Positions 1-9,398 of a DNA stretch of 64,000 nt are shown here, one piece after another. This DNA comes from Promethearchaeota archaeon (GTDB taxonomy: Archaea; Asgardarchaeota; Lokiarchaeia; Sigyniarchaeales; SOKP01): assembly GCA_016839555.1 (NCBI GenBank), contig JAEOUA010000003.1, positions 434,001-498,000 on the forward strand. Direction: 5' to 3'. Numbering within the stretch: position 1 is the stretch's first letter; each line of letters starts with the position of its first letter. Made by a program: the position numbers and the translations under genes. The notes under the pieces are model-generated. The model was not told the DNA's origin, did no database searches, and saw only the letters and a program-made list of their open reading frames with translations.

Positions 1-105
1 CCTAATAAAGTTTGCATAATGCAATACTAAATTCCATTAGATTAAACGGAGAATATGGAAATACTATATTACACTGAATGAATTTAAAAATACGATTATA
101 AAACT

Positions 106-1227
106 CTATGAATATATATAGTCTTTCACTGCGTGTTCTTTATCTAACATTTCTGTAAGTGCACTATTGAAATGTCTTTGAGTAATTTCTTTTGCCTTTT
201 CTCTTAAAGCCTTTATTCCTGCTTCTGTCACTAAAGCTTTTATCTGAGCGCCACTAAACTCTTCAGTTTTTCTTGCAAGTTCCTTAAAATTAACATTGTT
301 TAAAGTCATTTTTCTTGAATGAATTTTTAGAATCATTTCACGAGCTTCTTCTTCCGGTAAGGAAAATCGAATAATACGGTCGAACCTTCCGGGGCGAAGT
401 ATAGCAGGATCGAGCACATCTTCTCTATTTGTAGCAGCCATAAATATTATATCGTCATATTTTGCAAAACCATCTAATTCTGAAAGTAATTGCATAAAAG
501 TTCTTTGGACTTCGCGATCACCTTTATAGACTTCACTTGTTCTTTTTATTGCGATAGCATCGATTTCATCAATAAAAATAATAGCGGGAGTGTTCTCTTG
601 TGCTAATGTAAATACTTCTCTCACCATTCTTGAACCCTCTCCAATAAATTTTTGGACTAAATCAGAACCTACTAAATGAATGAAGCGTGCTTTGGTAGAA
701 TTTGCAATGGCTTTGGCTAATAATGTTTTTCCAGTGCCGGGAGGGCCAGAAAGTAGCGCTCCACTTGGGGGCTCGATTCCGAGATCCCTAAATAATTGTG
801 GATGAAGCAAAGGTAATTCTACAACCTCCCGTATTGCTTGAATTTGCGCATCTAACCCGCCAATATCTTGAAAAGTGACATCTGGGGTTTCTATAAGTTC
901 CATCCCCGCAACATGACCTCGAATCTTTCGATGTAAAATTTCCAGTATCTGTAAATTATTTGGATGAAGAGTTACTTGATCTCCTGCTTGAGGATTTAAT
1001 GCTTTATTTGGAGGAAGAACAATTCTATTACCCGGAGCATGTGAGACTATAACTCTTCCATCCTCCAAGACTCTTTCTACTGAGCCGATTCTTAAAGGCT
1101 TCTCCTTCATATTATTAATAATTTCCTTAAAGGAACTTAACTCTCTGCGAAGTTGCTGATTTTCTTTGATTAAATTGCTCATTTTTTTTTTTAAATCTTT
1201 TACGTCCGACTCAGTCATCCTATTCAT
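106..1227 (-). CDS. pan: Proteasome-activating nucleotidase (PAN), AAA+ ATPase
   Basis: This is the hexameric AAA+ ATPase that unfolds substrates and feeds them into the archaeal 20S proteasome in the cytoplasm. In order I see an N-terminal coiled coil (about residues 5-42), an OB-like domain (about 43-105) and the ATPase module. Walker A GPPGTGKT is at 161-168, the pore-loop F-I-G at 194-196, Walker B IIFIDE at 216-221 and the arginine-finger segment RPGRFDR at 278-284. The last three residues are Ile-Tyr-Ser, a good HbYX motif, which in this family docks into the 20S alpha ring and opens the gate. At 373 residues it is a little shorter than typical PAN (about 400-430). Met4 is an alternative start. 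It is transcribed away from the actin gene. No proteasome subunit gene lies in the window. Confidence 0.95.
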   Translation of the reverse strand: MNRMTESDVKDLKKKMSNLIKENQQLRRELSSFKEIINNMKEKPLRIGSVERVLEDGRVIVSHAPGNRIVLPPNKALNPQAGDQVTLHPNNLQILEILHRKIRGHVAGMELIETPDVTFQDIGGLDAQIQAIREVVELPLLHPQLFRDLGIEPPSGALLSGPPGTGKTLLAKAIANSTKARFIHLVGSDLVQKFIGEGSRMVREVFTLAQENTPAIIFIDEIDAIAIKRTSEVYKGDREVQRTFMQLLSELDGFAKYDDIIFMAATNREDVLDPAILRPGRFDRIIRFSLPEEEAREMILKIHSRKMTLNNVNFKELARKTEEFSGAQIKALVTEAGIKALREKAKEITQRHFNSALTEMLDKEHAVKDYIYS

Positions 1228-1577
1228 AAAAGTAATATAAATTATGCCAAAAATATTTAATTGTTTTTATTTTTCATTTAGAATTTTCCCCTTATATGAA
1301 AATTCCTATAAGATGCCCTTTAAAATAAGTTTGGAATTACATAATATCTACTATTTTCAACAAACCAAATATATCCTAATTTTTTTTCCCCTTTTTTCTC
1401 ACAGCATTCGAAAATAACTCAATTTTTTAATAAATTAAAATTATTGATTAAGAATATTTAATGGAATTGTTTAAATAAAACCATATATTTAAATTTTAAA
1501 AATGTTATTAATAAAACATAATTATTATTAATAATATAACTAGCAATTAATAAACAAAAATATAAAGGCTGAAAAAT
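1228..1577. other. Intergenic region between divergent PAN and actin genes
   Basis: About 350 bases of very AT-rich DNA with no convincing reading frame. It must contain the promoters of two divergent, probably highly expressed genes. The only element I can point to is the TATA-like stretch at 1483-1493. Confidence 0.6.
1483..1493 (+). promoter_or_regulatory. Candidate TATA box for the actin gene
   Basis: ATATATTTAAA resembles an archaeal TATA box and lies about 85 bases upstream of the actin ATG, which would imply a leader of roughly 60 bases. The whole region is AT-rich, so this is only a candidate. A second TTTAAATA lies a few bases upstream. Confidence 0.25.
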
Positions 1578-2723
1578 ATGGCAGAAGATGAATCTTTTCT
1601 TAATGCTAAAGCGTTAGTGGTTGATAATGGTACTGGTATTACGAAGAATGGGTTTGCCGGAGAAGATCAACCCCGATCGGTATTTCCCACTCTCATAGGT
1701 TATCCTAAATACGAGTCCATCATGACTGATGTGGAGCATTATACACGAGAATATTACATCGGCGAAGAAGCAATGCAATTAAAAGGTGTTCTTAAATTAA
1801 TGTTTCCAGTAGAGCATGGTATTATTGAAGACTGGACAGCAATGGAGAAAATCTGGCATTATACCTTTTATACGGACTTAAGAGTGGATCCTTCGGAGCA
1901 TCCATGTCTCCTCACGGAAGCACCCTTAAATCCAAGACCAAACCGCGAGAAGATGGCCGAAATTATGTTTGAGACGTTCAATGTGCCGGCTATGTACGTT
2001 GCGATGCAGGCAGTATTATCATTATATGCATCTGGTCGTACAACTGGCTGTGTTATTGATATTGGCGATGGTGTATCCCACGTAGTCCCAATATTCGAAG
2101 GTTTCGCATTAAGCCATGCAATCCAGCGGGTTGATCTGGCAGGAAGAGACATTACTACCTATTTACAACGATTATTACGACAAAAGGGTTATTCCTTTAC
2201 AACCTCCGCAGAGAAGGAGATTGTACGGGACATCAAGGAAAAACTCTGTTATGTAGCTATCGATCCCGAAAAGGAGATGATGCTTTCCAAGAAAGTAGCT
2301 GGAATGGAAAAGAGCTACATGCTTCCTGATGGTGAGACCATTAATGTAGGTGTTGAGAGATTCTTAGCACCCGAATGTTTCTTTAATCCATCAGTGATTG
2401 GAAAAGAATTAGAACCCTTAGATGATATCATTGTAAATGCAATTTCTGCTTGTGATGTGGATCTAAGACGAGATCTCTACAGTAATATCGTGTTATCTGG
2501 AGGCTCTACCATGTTCCCTGGTATTAAAGAGAGATTAACCAAGGAAATTAAGGAACAAATTCCAGAATCCGTTGACGTAAAAATTATCGCCCCTCCAGAA
2601 AGAATGTATTCTGTCTGGATCGGAGGCTCTATTTTGAGCTCATTAAAGACTTTCCACCGAATGTGGATTACCAGGCGTGAATATAAAGAAATGGGACCAC
2701 AAGTTATTCACAGATGCTTCTAA
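1578..2723 (+). CDS. Actin (lokiactin family)
   Basis: A full-length actin of 381 residues, against about 375-377 in eukaryotes; actins polymerise into ATP-dependent filaments. The phosphate-1 loop DNGTG is at residues 16-20. The segment around 153-172 ([20 protein letters not shown]) is almost identical to the eukaryotic phosphate-2 region. The adenosine motif [11 protein letters not shown] is present, and the C-terminus HRCF resembles the eukaryotic HRKCF. Long stretches such as [16 protein letters not shown] and [13 protein letters not shown] match eukaryotic actin closely. The DNase-loop region is the most divergent part. Asgard actins of this class are known to form filaments and to respond to Asgard profilin and gelsolin. 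A probable gelsolin-like membrane protein lies at about 37.9 kb in this window. Confidence 0.97.
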   Translation: MAEDESFLNAKALVVDNGTGITKNGFAGEDQPRSVFPTLIGYPKYESIMTDVEHYTREYYIGEEAMQLKGVLKLMFPVEHGIIEDWTAMEKIWHYTFYTDLRVDPSEHPCLLTEAPLNPRPNREKMAEIMFETFNVPAMYVAMQAVLSLYASGRTTGCVIDIGDGVSHVVPIFEGFALSHAIQRVDLAGRDITTYLQRLLRQKGYSFTTSAEKEIVRDIKEKLCYVAIDPEKEMMLSKKVAGMEKSYMLPDGETINVGVERFLAPECFFNPSVIGKELEPLDDIIVNAISACDVDLRRDLYSNIVLSGGSTMFPGIKERLTKEIKEQIPESVDVKIIAPPERMYSVWIGGSILSSLKTFHRMWITRREYKEMGPQVIHRCF

Positions 2724-2758
2724 GCGACGAATTGACATAAATTAATATTTTCATTCGA

Positions 2759-2791
2759 TTTTTTTATTTTTCTTTTTATTCTATTTTTTCT
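2759..2791 (+). terminator. T-rich terminator downstream of actin
   Basis: About 35 bases after the actin stop there is a run of T tracts broken by single A or C residues. Archaeal transcription commonly ends in such U-rich tracts without a hairpin. It lies before the convergent gene that ends at 2828. Confidence 0.4.
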
Positions 2792-2827
2792 GAATTTTAA
2801 ATCAGATAGATATTTTTTGAGTTTTGG

Positions 2828-3628
2828 TTAATTATTCTTATCCTTTCTACTTAAACTTTTTATTCCGAAATAGTATAAAATAGGGACGATGACAAGAATA
2901 TTTAATGCAAAAAATGTCCATCTTCCTAATCCACTTACCCAATATGGAAAAACAGCTCCAGCCATATTCCCAGAAAGATGAAATAACATAGCAATTAAAA
3001 CGCTCCCTCCGGTATTATTATGTAGCCATGTATAGAATATTGATGAAAGCGTTATTATTACAATATGTTGGTATATTGGAATAACTTCTTGAGTAGTGCC
3101 GCTTATAAAATGCAAAGGTAAATGCCAGAGGGCCCAAATTAGGCCAAGTATTATACTAGAAATTAGAGCATTCCATTTATTTTGTAATCTATCTAAAGCG
3201 TACCCTCGCCAGCCATATTCTTCTGCTAATGGGCCGCCAGTTACAAAAATAATTGCCATAACAGGAAAAAACATTTGCCAGTTAAGTCCGTATTCTAAAA
3301 TCCAATTTCCTTCAAATAATAGTACTATTACAAGAGCAATGAAAGATAAAAAGGGACTTAAAAGCAAGGTGGGAATTAACCATTTCTTCTGAAAATTAAT
3401 ATCTATTCCTCTCTTTAAGAGTTTTATAAATCCTTCCTTTCCATAATTTTTTAACGTTAAAGAAAAAGCTGAAATAAAAGGACCAAATATGGCAAAATTT
3501 CCAAAAAATAATAAAAAACCAGGAATATTAAATCCAAAATAATTTAAAACTTGAGGAAGCCATAGAAGCCAAGACCATAAAAATGCAATTACAAAAAACT
3601 GAATTAAATAGTTCTTTTTATTTTCCAT
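2828..3628 (-). CDS. CPBP-family intramembrane metalloprotease (CAAX protease-like)
   Basis: A 266-residue multi-pass membrane protein carrying the motifs of the Abi/CPBP (Rce1-related) glutamic/metal intramembrane proteases. The EExxxR motif is E136-E137...R141 (EEYGWRGYALD). The second motif is WALWHLPLH with H169 and H173. The third is LFHLSGN with H217 and N221. I count about eight hydrophobic segments. Such enzymes cleave within the membrane; archaeal substrates are mostly unknown, and prenyl-protein processing is only one possibility. It is convergent with actin and is separated from the next gene by about 110 bases, so it is probably a single-gene unit. Confidence 0.85.
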   Translation of the reverse strand: MENKKNYLIQFFVIAFLWSWLLWLPQVLNYFGFNIPGFLLFFGNFAIFGPFISAFSLTLKNYGKEGFIKLLKRGIDINFQKKWLIPTLLLSPFLSFIALVIVLLFEGNWILEYGLNWQMFFPVMAIIFVTGGPLAEEYGWRGYALDRLQNKWNALISSIILGLIWALWHLPLHFISGTTQEVIPIYQHIVIITLSSIFYTWLHNNTGGSVLIAMLFHLSGNMAGAVFPYWVSGLGRWTFFALNILVIVPILYYFGIKSLSRKDKNN

Positions 3629-3738
3629 TTTAATCGAATAAAAGTTGTGTTTAAATTTAATTAATTATAGTGAATTTTTAATTTAAGATTTGTTTAATAA
3701 GTACAAACTTGCATTAGATATATTTATTTTTATCAATA

Positions 3739-4998
3739 TTATATTAGTAATTGAATACTAGTTGGAAATAACGCAACTCTTGGAGTTTCAGGGAGCTTTT
3801 GCCTAATCTCACTATTAGCAATTAATTCGGAAAATGATTTACTAAATAGCATATCTTCAGACCAATAATGAGTCACATCAGAGCGAGTCAGATTAGGAGA
3901 ATATAGGGCAAATGTCTTATCTTCACAAAATTCCATGAAAATTTCTTCGGTCTCCTTCCATTGTTCATATAATTGTGCCCCAGATTCACCGAGTAAGGAA
4001 TGGTACCCTCTACCTTCTGGAGAGGCGGTTGAAAAGATAACGACCGCTTCTTCCTTCAGAGTACTTTCAGCTTGCATAAAGATATTAGTTCCTTTACTGC
4101 TTTGAGAAAGTTCAGTATCTTCTGGAAATAAATTAAAAATCCCCATATCAAACTTATTTGCTTCGTCTTTTAATTTTGGGATTTCCGTTTGATATACTTT
4201 TTTACCTAATTCAATTGCTTTTCGATGAGCATCAATAAAATGTCCGGTAAAAATTCCCGCAATTTCACGATTCTCTTTTGCAATAATATTAATGCTAAAA
4301 TCTAATCCTACTCTCTGACATACTTCTTCAATATCCTTTCGTAAATCTGTTATAAATCCCACACCAACGCCCTTCCCTTCAAGAGCAGCTTTATGATTAG
4401 CAGCAAGCGTTTCAATTCCACAAATGCCGGGTAATATAATTTTGGCACCGCCTCCAAATCCTGCCAATGGATGAGGGATTACAGTACTGATTGCTATCTT
4501 AATATCTGCTTCATAGTATGTTTTATTAAGGGATATAGGGGTCCCTCGATTAGATTCCCCTAATTCTACCAAATTTTCATATGGATGATGATTTTCAATA
4601 TTAAATTTATCAACCATGCTCTTTCCTATTTTTTTAATAAAATCTAACCTATTCATTGGTCTATGGGAACCAATTGCGGCGATCAGAGTAATATTTTCAT
4701 CCTTAATTCCTGCAGAATTTAATTCTTTAACTAGTATCTCACAAATCGGCTCACATTTAGTAGGACGAGAAATATCTTCAAATACGATCACAGCGTTTTT
4801 TTTACCTTCTGCGATTTCTTGGATTGTTGGAGAGCCGATGGGATTTTTTATTGCATTTATAATATTTTCTCTAGTTATAATTTTATCTGATCCATTCATA
4901 TTAAATATTTCAATGTCCCATGAATCTGGAAACTCTAATTTATGAATTTCTTCTTCCTGATACCACGCAGCCCAAGGAATTTGTACAGATTTAACCAT
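3739..4998 (-). CDS. LarA-family protein (nickel-pincer racemase/epimerase-like)
   Basis: A 419-residue protein of the lactate racemase LarA / DUF2088 family, whose members use a nickel-pincer nucleotide cofactor to racemise or epimerise 2-hydroxy acids. Residues that match known LarA catalytic positions are visible: DISRPT at 75-80 (Arg78), His112 in SHRP, His176 in PHPLAGFGGG, and Lys186 in GGAKIILPG. That lysine is the one that covalently anchors the pincer cofactor in Lactobacillus LarA. The usual Gly-Gly-Arg-Lys is here Gly-Gly-Ala-Lys. No larB, larC or larE cofactor-biosynthesis gene is in the window, so cofactor supply would come from elsewhere. The substrate cannot be read from sequence, because the family is broad and only some members act on lactate. 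Confidence 0.8.
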   Translation of the reverse strand: MVKSVQIPWAAWYQEEEIHKLEFPDSWDIEIFNMNGSDKIITRENIINAIKNPIGSPTIQEIAEGKKNAVIVFEDISRPTKCEPICEILVKELNSAGIKDENITLIAAIGSHRPMNRLDFIKKIGKSMVDKFNIENHHPYENLVELGESNRGTPISLNKTYYEADIKIAISTVIPHPLAGFGGGAKIILPGICGIETLAANHKAALEGKGVGVGFITDLRKDIEEVCQRVGLDFSINIIAKENREIAGIFTGHFIDAHRKAIELGKKVYQTEIPKLKDEANKFDMGIFNLFPEDTELSQSSKGTNIFMQAESTLKEEAVVIFSTASPEGRGYHSLLGESGAQLYEQWKETEEIFMEFCEDKTFALYSPNLTRSDVTHYWSEDMLFSKSFSELIANSEIRQKLPETPRVALFPTSIQLLI

Positions 4999-5198
4999 TT
5001 AGAATCAATTTTAAATTTCAAATTTAAATTTATTATAAAGTGAAGAATTTATTAATATTTTGTTTTTTCTTCGTTAAATACCTTTATATGGAATTAATAC
5101 AATCTAACGAAGGAAATTTATGAATTTATAGAAAATAATTTTGATTTTTTAATTTTTAGATAAAGTAATAAATATGTGATTATATAATTATATTCTAT

Positions 5199-6704
5199 AT
5201 GTCTGAAAGACCTAATATAATTTTTTTATTAAATGACCATCAAACATATTATGGACATGAAGGAAGAGAGTCTGGTCCCAAAATTCAGCGTCCTAATTTT
5301 CATAAATTAGCTAAAAAAGGAGTGAATTTCACACAAGCTTATACTGCTTGTCCTTTATGTGGTCCAACAAGAAGAACTTTTCTTAGCGGGCTGTATCCCC
5401 ATAATCATCTTGAATTATTAAATGAAGTAAACCATCCTTTTGATAAGCCAACCTATTTAGAACAGCTAAACGAAGCGGGATACCGATGTTATTATTTTGG
5501 AAAATGGCATGCAGGTCCGGGAACTCCAATTACTAAATTTAATTGCGAAGGATTTTCATTACCAGAATATGGCAATCCCTATACCACTATAGAATATAAA
5601 AACTATGTGAAAGAATTGGGTCTCTCAGCTTTTCAAGTCAGAATAGTTCATAGTTTTTTAGATCCACAATGGCCCAAAACTAAAGAATTGGGAATAATAG
5701 AAGGAGAAGTTCATCAACCACCCGATCCTAAGTTATTAAGCGAGCATGCCACGGGAATAATGACCAGTCCAAAAGAAACTCATGAAGCCTTTTTTTTAGC
5801 AACTCTTGCATGTAAAAAGTTGGAAGAATTGGCAGAAAAGGAACAATATGAGCCGTTTCATTTAAGAGTTGATTTTTGGGGACCTCATCAGCCATATTAT
5901 GTTCCTCAAGAATATCGGGATTTATATAATACTGAAGAGATTTCAGAATATCCTAATTTTAATGATGATTTAGAAGACAAACCAGAAATATATAGATTTG
6001 ATTTAAATTATCCGATCAGCAAAAATGGAAAATTAATATATCCTAATCCTTTACCATGGTCCACATGGAGAGAGGTTTTGGCATTTCATTATGCACATAT
6101 CAGTTTAGTTGATGATGCTGGAGGATTGATATTAAATAAAGTAAAAGAACTTGGTCTGGAAAACAATACCATGATTATCTGGACAACCGATCATGGAGAT
6201 GCTGTTGCTTGTCCCGGCGGTCATTTCGATAAGGATTGCTATATGCCGCAAGAAATGATTCGAGTGCCATTAACGATTTCTTTTCCCGAAATAATTGCTG
6301 CTAATCAAAAAAATGACTGCCTTGTGAGTAGTATTGATATAGCACCAACCATTTTGGATGCTGCGGGACTTTCTTTTGATAATCCTATTGATGGAACCAG
6401 TTTGCTCCCGTTATTGAAAAAAGAAGAGACTGAATGGCGAGAGGATTTAATGATTGAAACGCATGGACACTTCCATCTTCATTTAGGTCGTTCGATCGTA
6501 ACATATAAATACAAATATACGTATAATGAAGGATATAAGGATGAATTTTATGATATAATCAAGGATCCATATGAATTGAATAATCTTATAGATGATGAGA
6601 AATATTTTAAAGAAATAGTGAATATGAAGAACCGTCTTGAAAATTGGAGAGAAAAGACTGGAGATACTATGACTAAGAGAATGATACGGAAAAAGACAAG
6701 ATAA
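5199..6704 (+). CDS. Type I sulfatase (Cys-type)
   Basis: A 501-residue sulfatase-family hydrolase of the alkaline-phosphatase fold, expected to remove sulfate esters. The formylglycine signature CxPxR is present as Cys54-Gly-Pro56-Thr-Arg58 followed by RTFLSG, so the catalytic residue would be made from cysteine. GKWH (Lys102, His104) and the metal-binding TTDHGD are also present. The usual first metal pair Asp-Asp appears as Asn12-Asp13, a small departure. There is no signal peptide, so it would act in the cytoplasm. No clear sulfatase-maturating enzyme lies next to it; the radical-SAM genes at 21.6-23.9 kb are not obvious maturases. NagA nearby hints at salvage of sulfated amino sugars, but the genes are not in one operon. 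Confidence 0.88.
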   Translation: MSERPNIIFLLNDHQTYYGHEGRESGPKIQRPNFHKLAKKGVNFTQAYTACPLCGPTRRTFLSGLYPHNHLELLNEVNHPFDKPTYLEQLNEAGYRCYYFGKWHAGPGTPITKFNCEGFSLPEYGNPYTTIEYKNYVKELGLSAFQVRIVHSFLDPQWPKTKELGIIEGEVHQPPDPKLLSEHATGIMTSPKETHEAFFLATLACKKLEELAEKEQYEPFHLRVDFWGPHQPYYVPQEYRDLYNTEEISEYPNFNDDLEDKPEIYRFDLNYPISKNGKLIYPNPLPWSTWREVLAFHYAHISLVDDAGGLILNKVKELGLENNTMIIWTTDHGDAVACPGGHFDKDCYMPQEMIRVPLTISFPEIIAANQKNDCLVSSIDIAPTILDAAGLSFDNPIDGTSLLPLLKKEETEWREDLMIETHGHFHLHLGRSIVTYKYKYTYNEGYKDEFYDIIKDPYELNNLIDDEKYFKEIVNMKNRLENWREKTGDTMTKRMIRKKTR

Positions 6705-6802
6705 AGATTGTTTGAAATATTATTTTCTAACTTTTTATTTTCTAATGAAAAATAGATTTAGAAAAATCAAAGAAGGAAAAGATAATTTTATTCTATCTTT
6801 AA

Positions 6803-7267
6803 TTAATCAACATCAACTGCAATCCCACATTTATTACATCTTTTAGCGCCGCGAAATAAAGAATTTCCACACTCGGGACAATGATAACGCTTCTCTTCTT
6901 CTTCAACAAATTTTTGATCTCCAAATTTTCTCCATGTGGGGATCGTTCTATATATCACTTTTTTAGCAACTTGAATGGGAAAATTCTCAATAAATTTGCA
7001 TGGCCACTCATCGCATTGATGGCACCCCTCAATACCTTTTTGATTGACACATTCTTTAATGGGACATTTTCTACAAACGGGGAATACAACACCATCTGAT
7101 AAGCAGCCAGTACATGCAATATCGTCCACAGTTTTAGCAAATGCTTTATATACAGGTAATAAGGCCTTTTTAAATTTCAAATTATTATCTCTATGCGCGA
7201 TATAGATGGCACATACTCCACAATAGAGTCCACATGGAGCCATTAATTCTTTTTTCACTTTATTCAT
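6803..7267 (-). CDS. DUF3795-type cysteine-rich protein with C-terminal zinc ribbon
   Basis: A 154-residue protein rich in cysteine. The N-terminal part (CGLYCGVCAIY, then CTGCLSDG, CRKCPIKEC and CHQCDEWPC) has the spacing of the DUF3795 family, common in anaerobic archaea and bacteria and of unknown function. The last 30 residues form a zinc ribbon (CPECGNSLFRGAKRCNKCG). The cysteines probably hold metal or an iron-sulfur cluster. It is convergent with the sulfatase and is a single gene followed by nagA on the same strand. Confidence 0.75.
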   Translation of the reverse strand: MNKVKKELMAPCGLYCGVCAIYIAHRDNNLKFKKALLPVYKAFAKTVDDIACTGCLSDGVVFPVCRKCPIKECVNQKGIEGCHQCDEWPCKFIENFPIQVAKKVIYRTIPTWRKFGDQKFVEEEEKRYHCPECGNSLFRGAKRCNKCGIAVDVD

Positions 7268-7345
7268 TCTTAAATATCACATTTTTTGGTAATTTTTATA
7301 AAGAATTTTAAGTATATAAAAGTATAATAAGAATTTTTTCAATTT

Positions 7346-8329
7346 TTAATACTTAAATCTGAATTGATTATTTTTAAAAACTATATTAGGTATTTCTTCT
7401 ATAATTTCCATATCTAAATCTTTTCCTGATAGTTTTAAAGGATTTTCATAGCCAACTTTCATTAATCCCTCTAACTCAAGTTCTCCAATAGAAGCTAAAT
7501 GATTCATGCAATCCATAAATGTTGAAGTCGAGCCAGCTAATTGAGTAGCTCCCTTTCTATGTAAGTATCCAGAAGATTCTAAAACCACTTTAGTATCTTT
7601 AAAAACATAATTTCCGGGACGCATTCCCGCTAAGTGTACCACATCACTCGTCACGATAAACCTTGAAACTCCCTTTGCTCGAATACATATTTTTATCATA
7701 TCATCGGGAAAATGGAACCCATCGGTTATAAAAAAGCCAAATAGGCGATCTTCTGCTAAAATAGGCCATAAGGGATTATTAAATCTGTGAATTGTTTTAC
7801 TTAATCCATTTCCAACATGAGTAGCCGCTTTAGCCCCTAGATCTACAGCTTTTTTAATTGTTTCTCTATTAGCATTGTGATGCCCTAATGAAATAACGGT
7901 ATTTGCGTGGCTAACGACGTAATCAATTAACTTCAGTGCTCCTGGTCGATCAGGAGCAAGAGTTAAAATAGAAATATTATCATTAGACCATTTTTGAAAC
8001 CTTTTAAAAATTTTTATAGAAGGCGGGATAATATTTTTTTTTGGGTGGATACCCCGAAATCCATTCTCTGGATTTAAAAAAGGTCCTTCTATATGAATGC
8101 CTAAAATCTTCGCTCCTTTTTCTGAACTCATCGCCTTAGAAATAATGGGCAAATTATGTTTATAAATATCTAAGGAGGAGGAAATAATAGTTGGACAATA
8201 CCCTACCGTGCCTTGTTTAAGTAATTCAATACTAACTTGAATGATATCATCAACGGTTAAATTTTTTCCAGAGAAGTCAATTCCCTTAAAACCATTTATT
8301 TGGAGATCTATAAATCCGGGGATACTCAT
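7346..8329 (-). CDS. nagA: N-acetylglucosamine-6-phosphate deacetylase (NagA-like), N-terminally short
   Basis: An amidohydrolase of 327 residues resembling NagA, which removes the acetyl group from GlcNAc-6-phosphate. Family landmarks are in order: GFIDLQINGF (E. coli NagA also has Gln and Asn where most amidohydrolases have HxH), the metal glutamate in HIEGPFLNP, His in SLGHHNA, His in ATHVGNGL, the substrate loop ITDGFHFP, and the catalytic Asp in VTSDVVHLAG. The protein begins directly at the GFID strand, so the 40-50 residues that precede it in bacterial NagA and form half of the small beta-sandwich are missing. The C-terminus is short too. No upstream in-frame extension is available. 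It could act on a related amino-sugar phosphate. Confidence 0.8.
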   Translation of the reverse strand: MSIPGFIDLQINGFKGIDFSGKNLTVDDIIQVSIELLKQGTVGYCPTIISSSLDIYKHNLPIISKAMSSEKGAKILGIHIEGPFLNPENGFRGIHPKKNIIPPSIKIFKRFQKWSNDNISILTLAPDRPGALKLIDYVVSHANTVISLGHHNANRETIKKAVDLGAKAATHVGNGLSKTIHRFNNPLWPILAEDRLFGFFITDGFHFPDDMIKICIRAKGVSRFIVTSDVVHLAGMRPGNYVFKDTKVVLESSGYLHRKGATQLAGSTSTFMDCMNHLASIGELELEGLMKVGYENPLKLSGKDLDMEIIEEIPNIVFKNNQFRFKY

Positions 8330-8421
8330 AATTTTAAGTAAATTTATAACTATAGAATTAAATTATTTATAATTATTTTAATTTGTATTACATCGAATAT
8401 AAGGAAAACAGTGAAGAAATT

Positions 8422-9219
8422 ATGAATGAATATAAATATTGGAAAGTAAAACTAGAAAACCAGATCTTTTGGGTTTTATTAGATAGATCCGAAAAGAAAA
8501 ATGCCTTTAGTGATAAGGTGGGTAATGAATTATATCAGATCTTAGAAGAAGAGGTGGAAGGAAATTTAGATAAGATATGAGTGGTCGTATATGGAACAAC
8601 CCAAGATAATACGTTCTGTTCAGGTGCGGATTTTGCTTGGTTTAATAAATTGAATGAAGCAAAAGGGAGACAAGCATCAATAAATTCTCAATTAGTATTT
8701 GAGAAGTTTGAAAATTTTCCCGTACCTGTTATTGTGGCAGTAAAGGGTTTAAATTTAACTGCGGGATTTGAATTAATGATGTGTGCAGATATTATTATTG
8801 CTGCAGATAATGCAAAGTTTGGGCAAATCGAAACAAAGTATGGACTAACACCTTGTGGTGGAGGTGCTCATAGATTGATCAGGATTGTAGGTCCTCTAAA
8901 GGCAAAAGAATTAATATACACTTCACGAATATTTGACGCTCAAGAAGCAAAAGAAATGGGGCTGGTAAATTATATTGTACCCCTTAATAAATTAGAGGAG
9001 AAAGTAAAAGAAATTTCAAATATGATTATCAAAAATTCAGGAAGAGCTATTAAATTAGCCAAAAGATTGATTCAGATGGGTATTTATGTAAATCAGAATG
9101 GCTTTCGAGCTGAAGGAGATGCTTTTGCTGATTATTTTGCTTCTGGTGAACCTTTCAAAATCTTCCTGGAGTTCTTTAAAAGAATTAGAGATAAAAAAAA
9201 AATAATAATTGTAATTTAA
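8422..9219 (+). pseudogene. Enoyl-CoA hydratase/isomerase interrupted by an in-frame TGA
   Basis: Read through, this is a full-length crotonase of about 265 residues. An in-frame TGA at 8578-8580 splits it after Asp-Lys-Ile and before VVVYGTTQDNTFCSGADF. The oxyanion-hole motif FCSGADF and both catalytic glutamates are intact: one in AGFELMMCAD and one 20 residues later in KFGQIETKYG, the same spacing as in mammalian crotonase. The stop falls where the family usually has Arg or Lys, so a single CGA or AGA to TGA change would explain it. TGA is a normal stop in neighbours (the stops at 35637 and 53413). I start it at the ATG at 8422; a TTG at 8383 is also open. It could be a recent pseudogene, a sequencing error, or leaky. 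GTG immediately follows the stop, but a separate downstream protein lacking the first strands is unlikely to fold. Confidence 0.8.
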
Positions 9220-9398
9220 AAGAATTTATTTTTTAATATATATTCAATTGATTTATAAACCAGTAAATTCTGAGAAAATCAAAATTTATTCGAAAAATAT
9301 ATAATAGTTTATTATAATATATGCTATAGAATGAATTTGTATAATCTTAATAAAATTTCAAAATGGCAAAAAGAAATACTTAAAAGATAAAAAAAACA

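Noticed and set aside
1868..2152. Antisense open frame across the actin gene
   Set aside because: Lies wholly inside actin, which is unmistakable; the antisense protein has no recognisable feature.
8578..8580. Selenocysteine codon in the enoyl-CoA hydratase
   Set aside because: The position is not catalytic and family members usually have Arg or Lys there; I found no convincing SECIS-like hairpin by eye.
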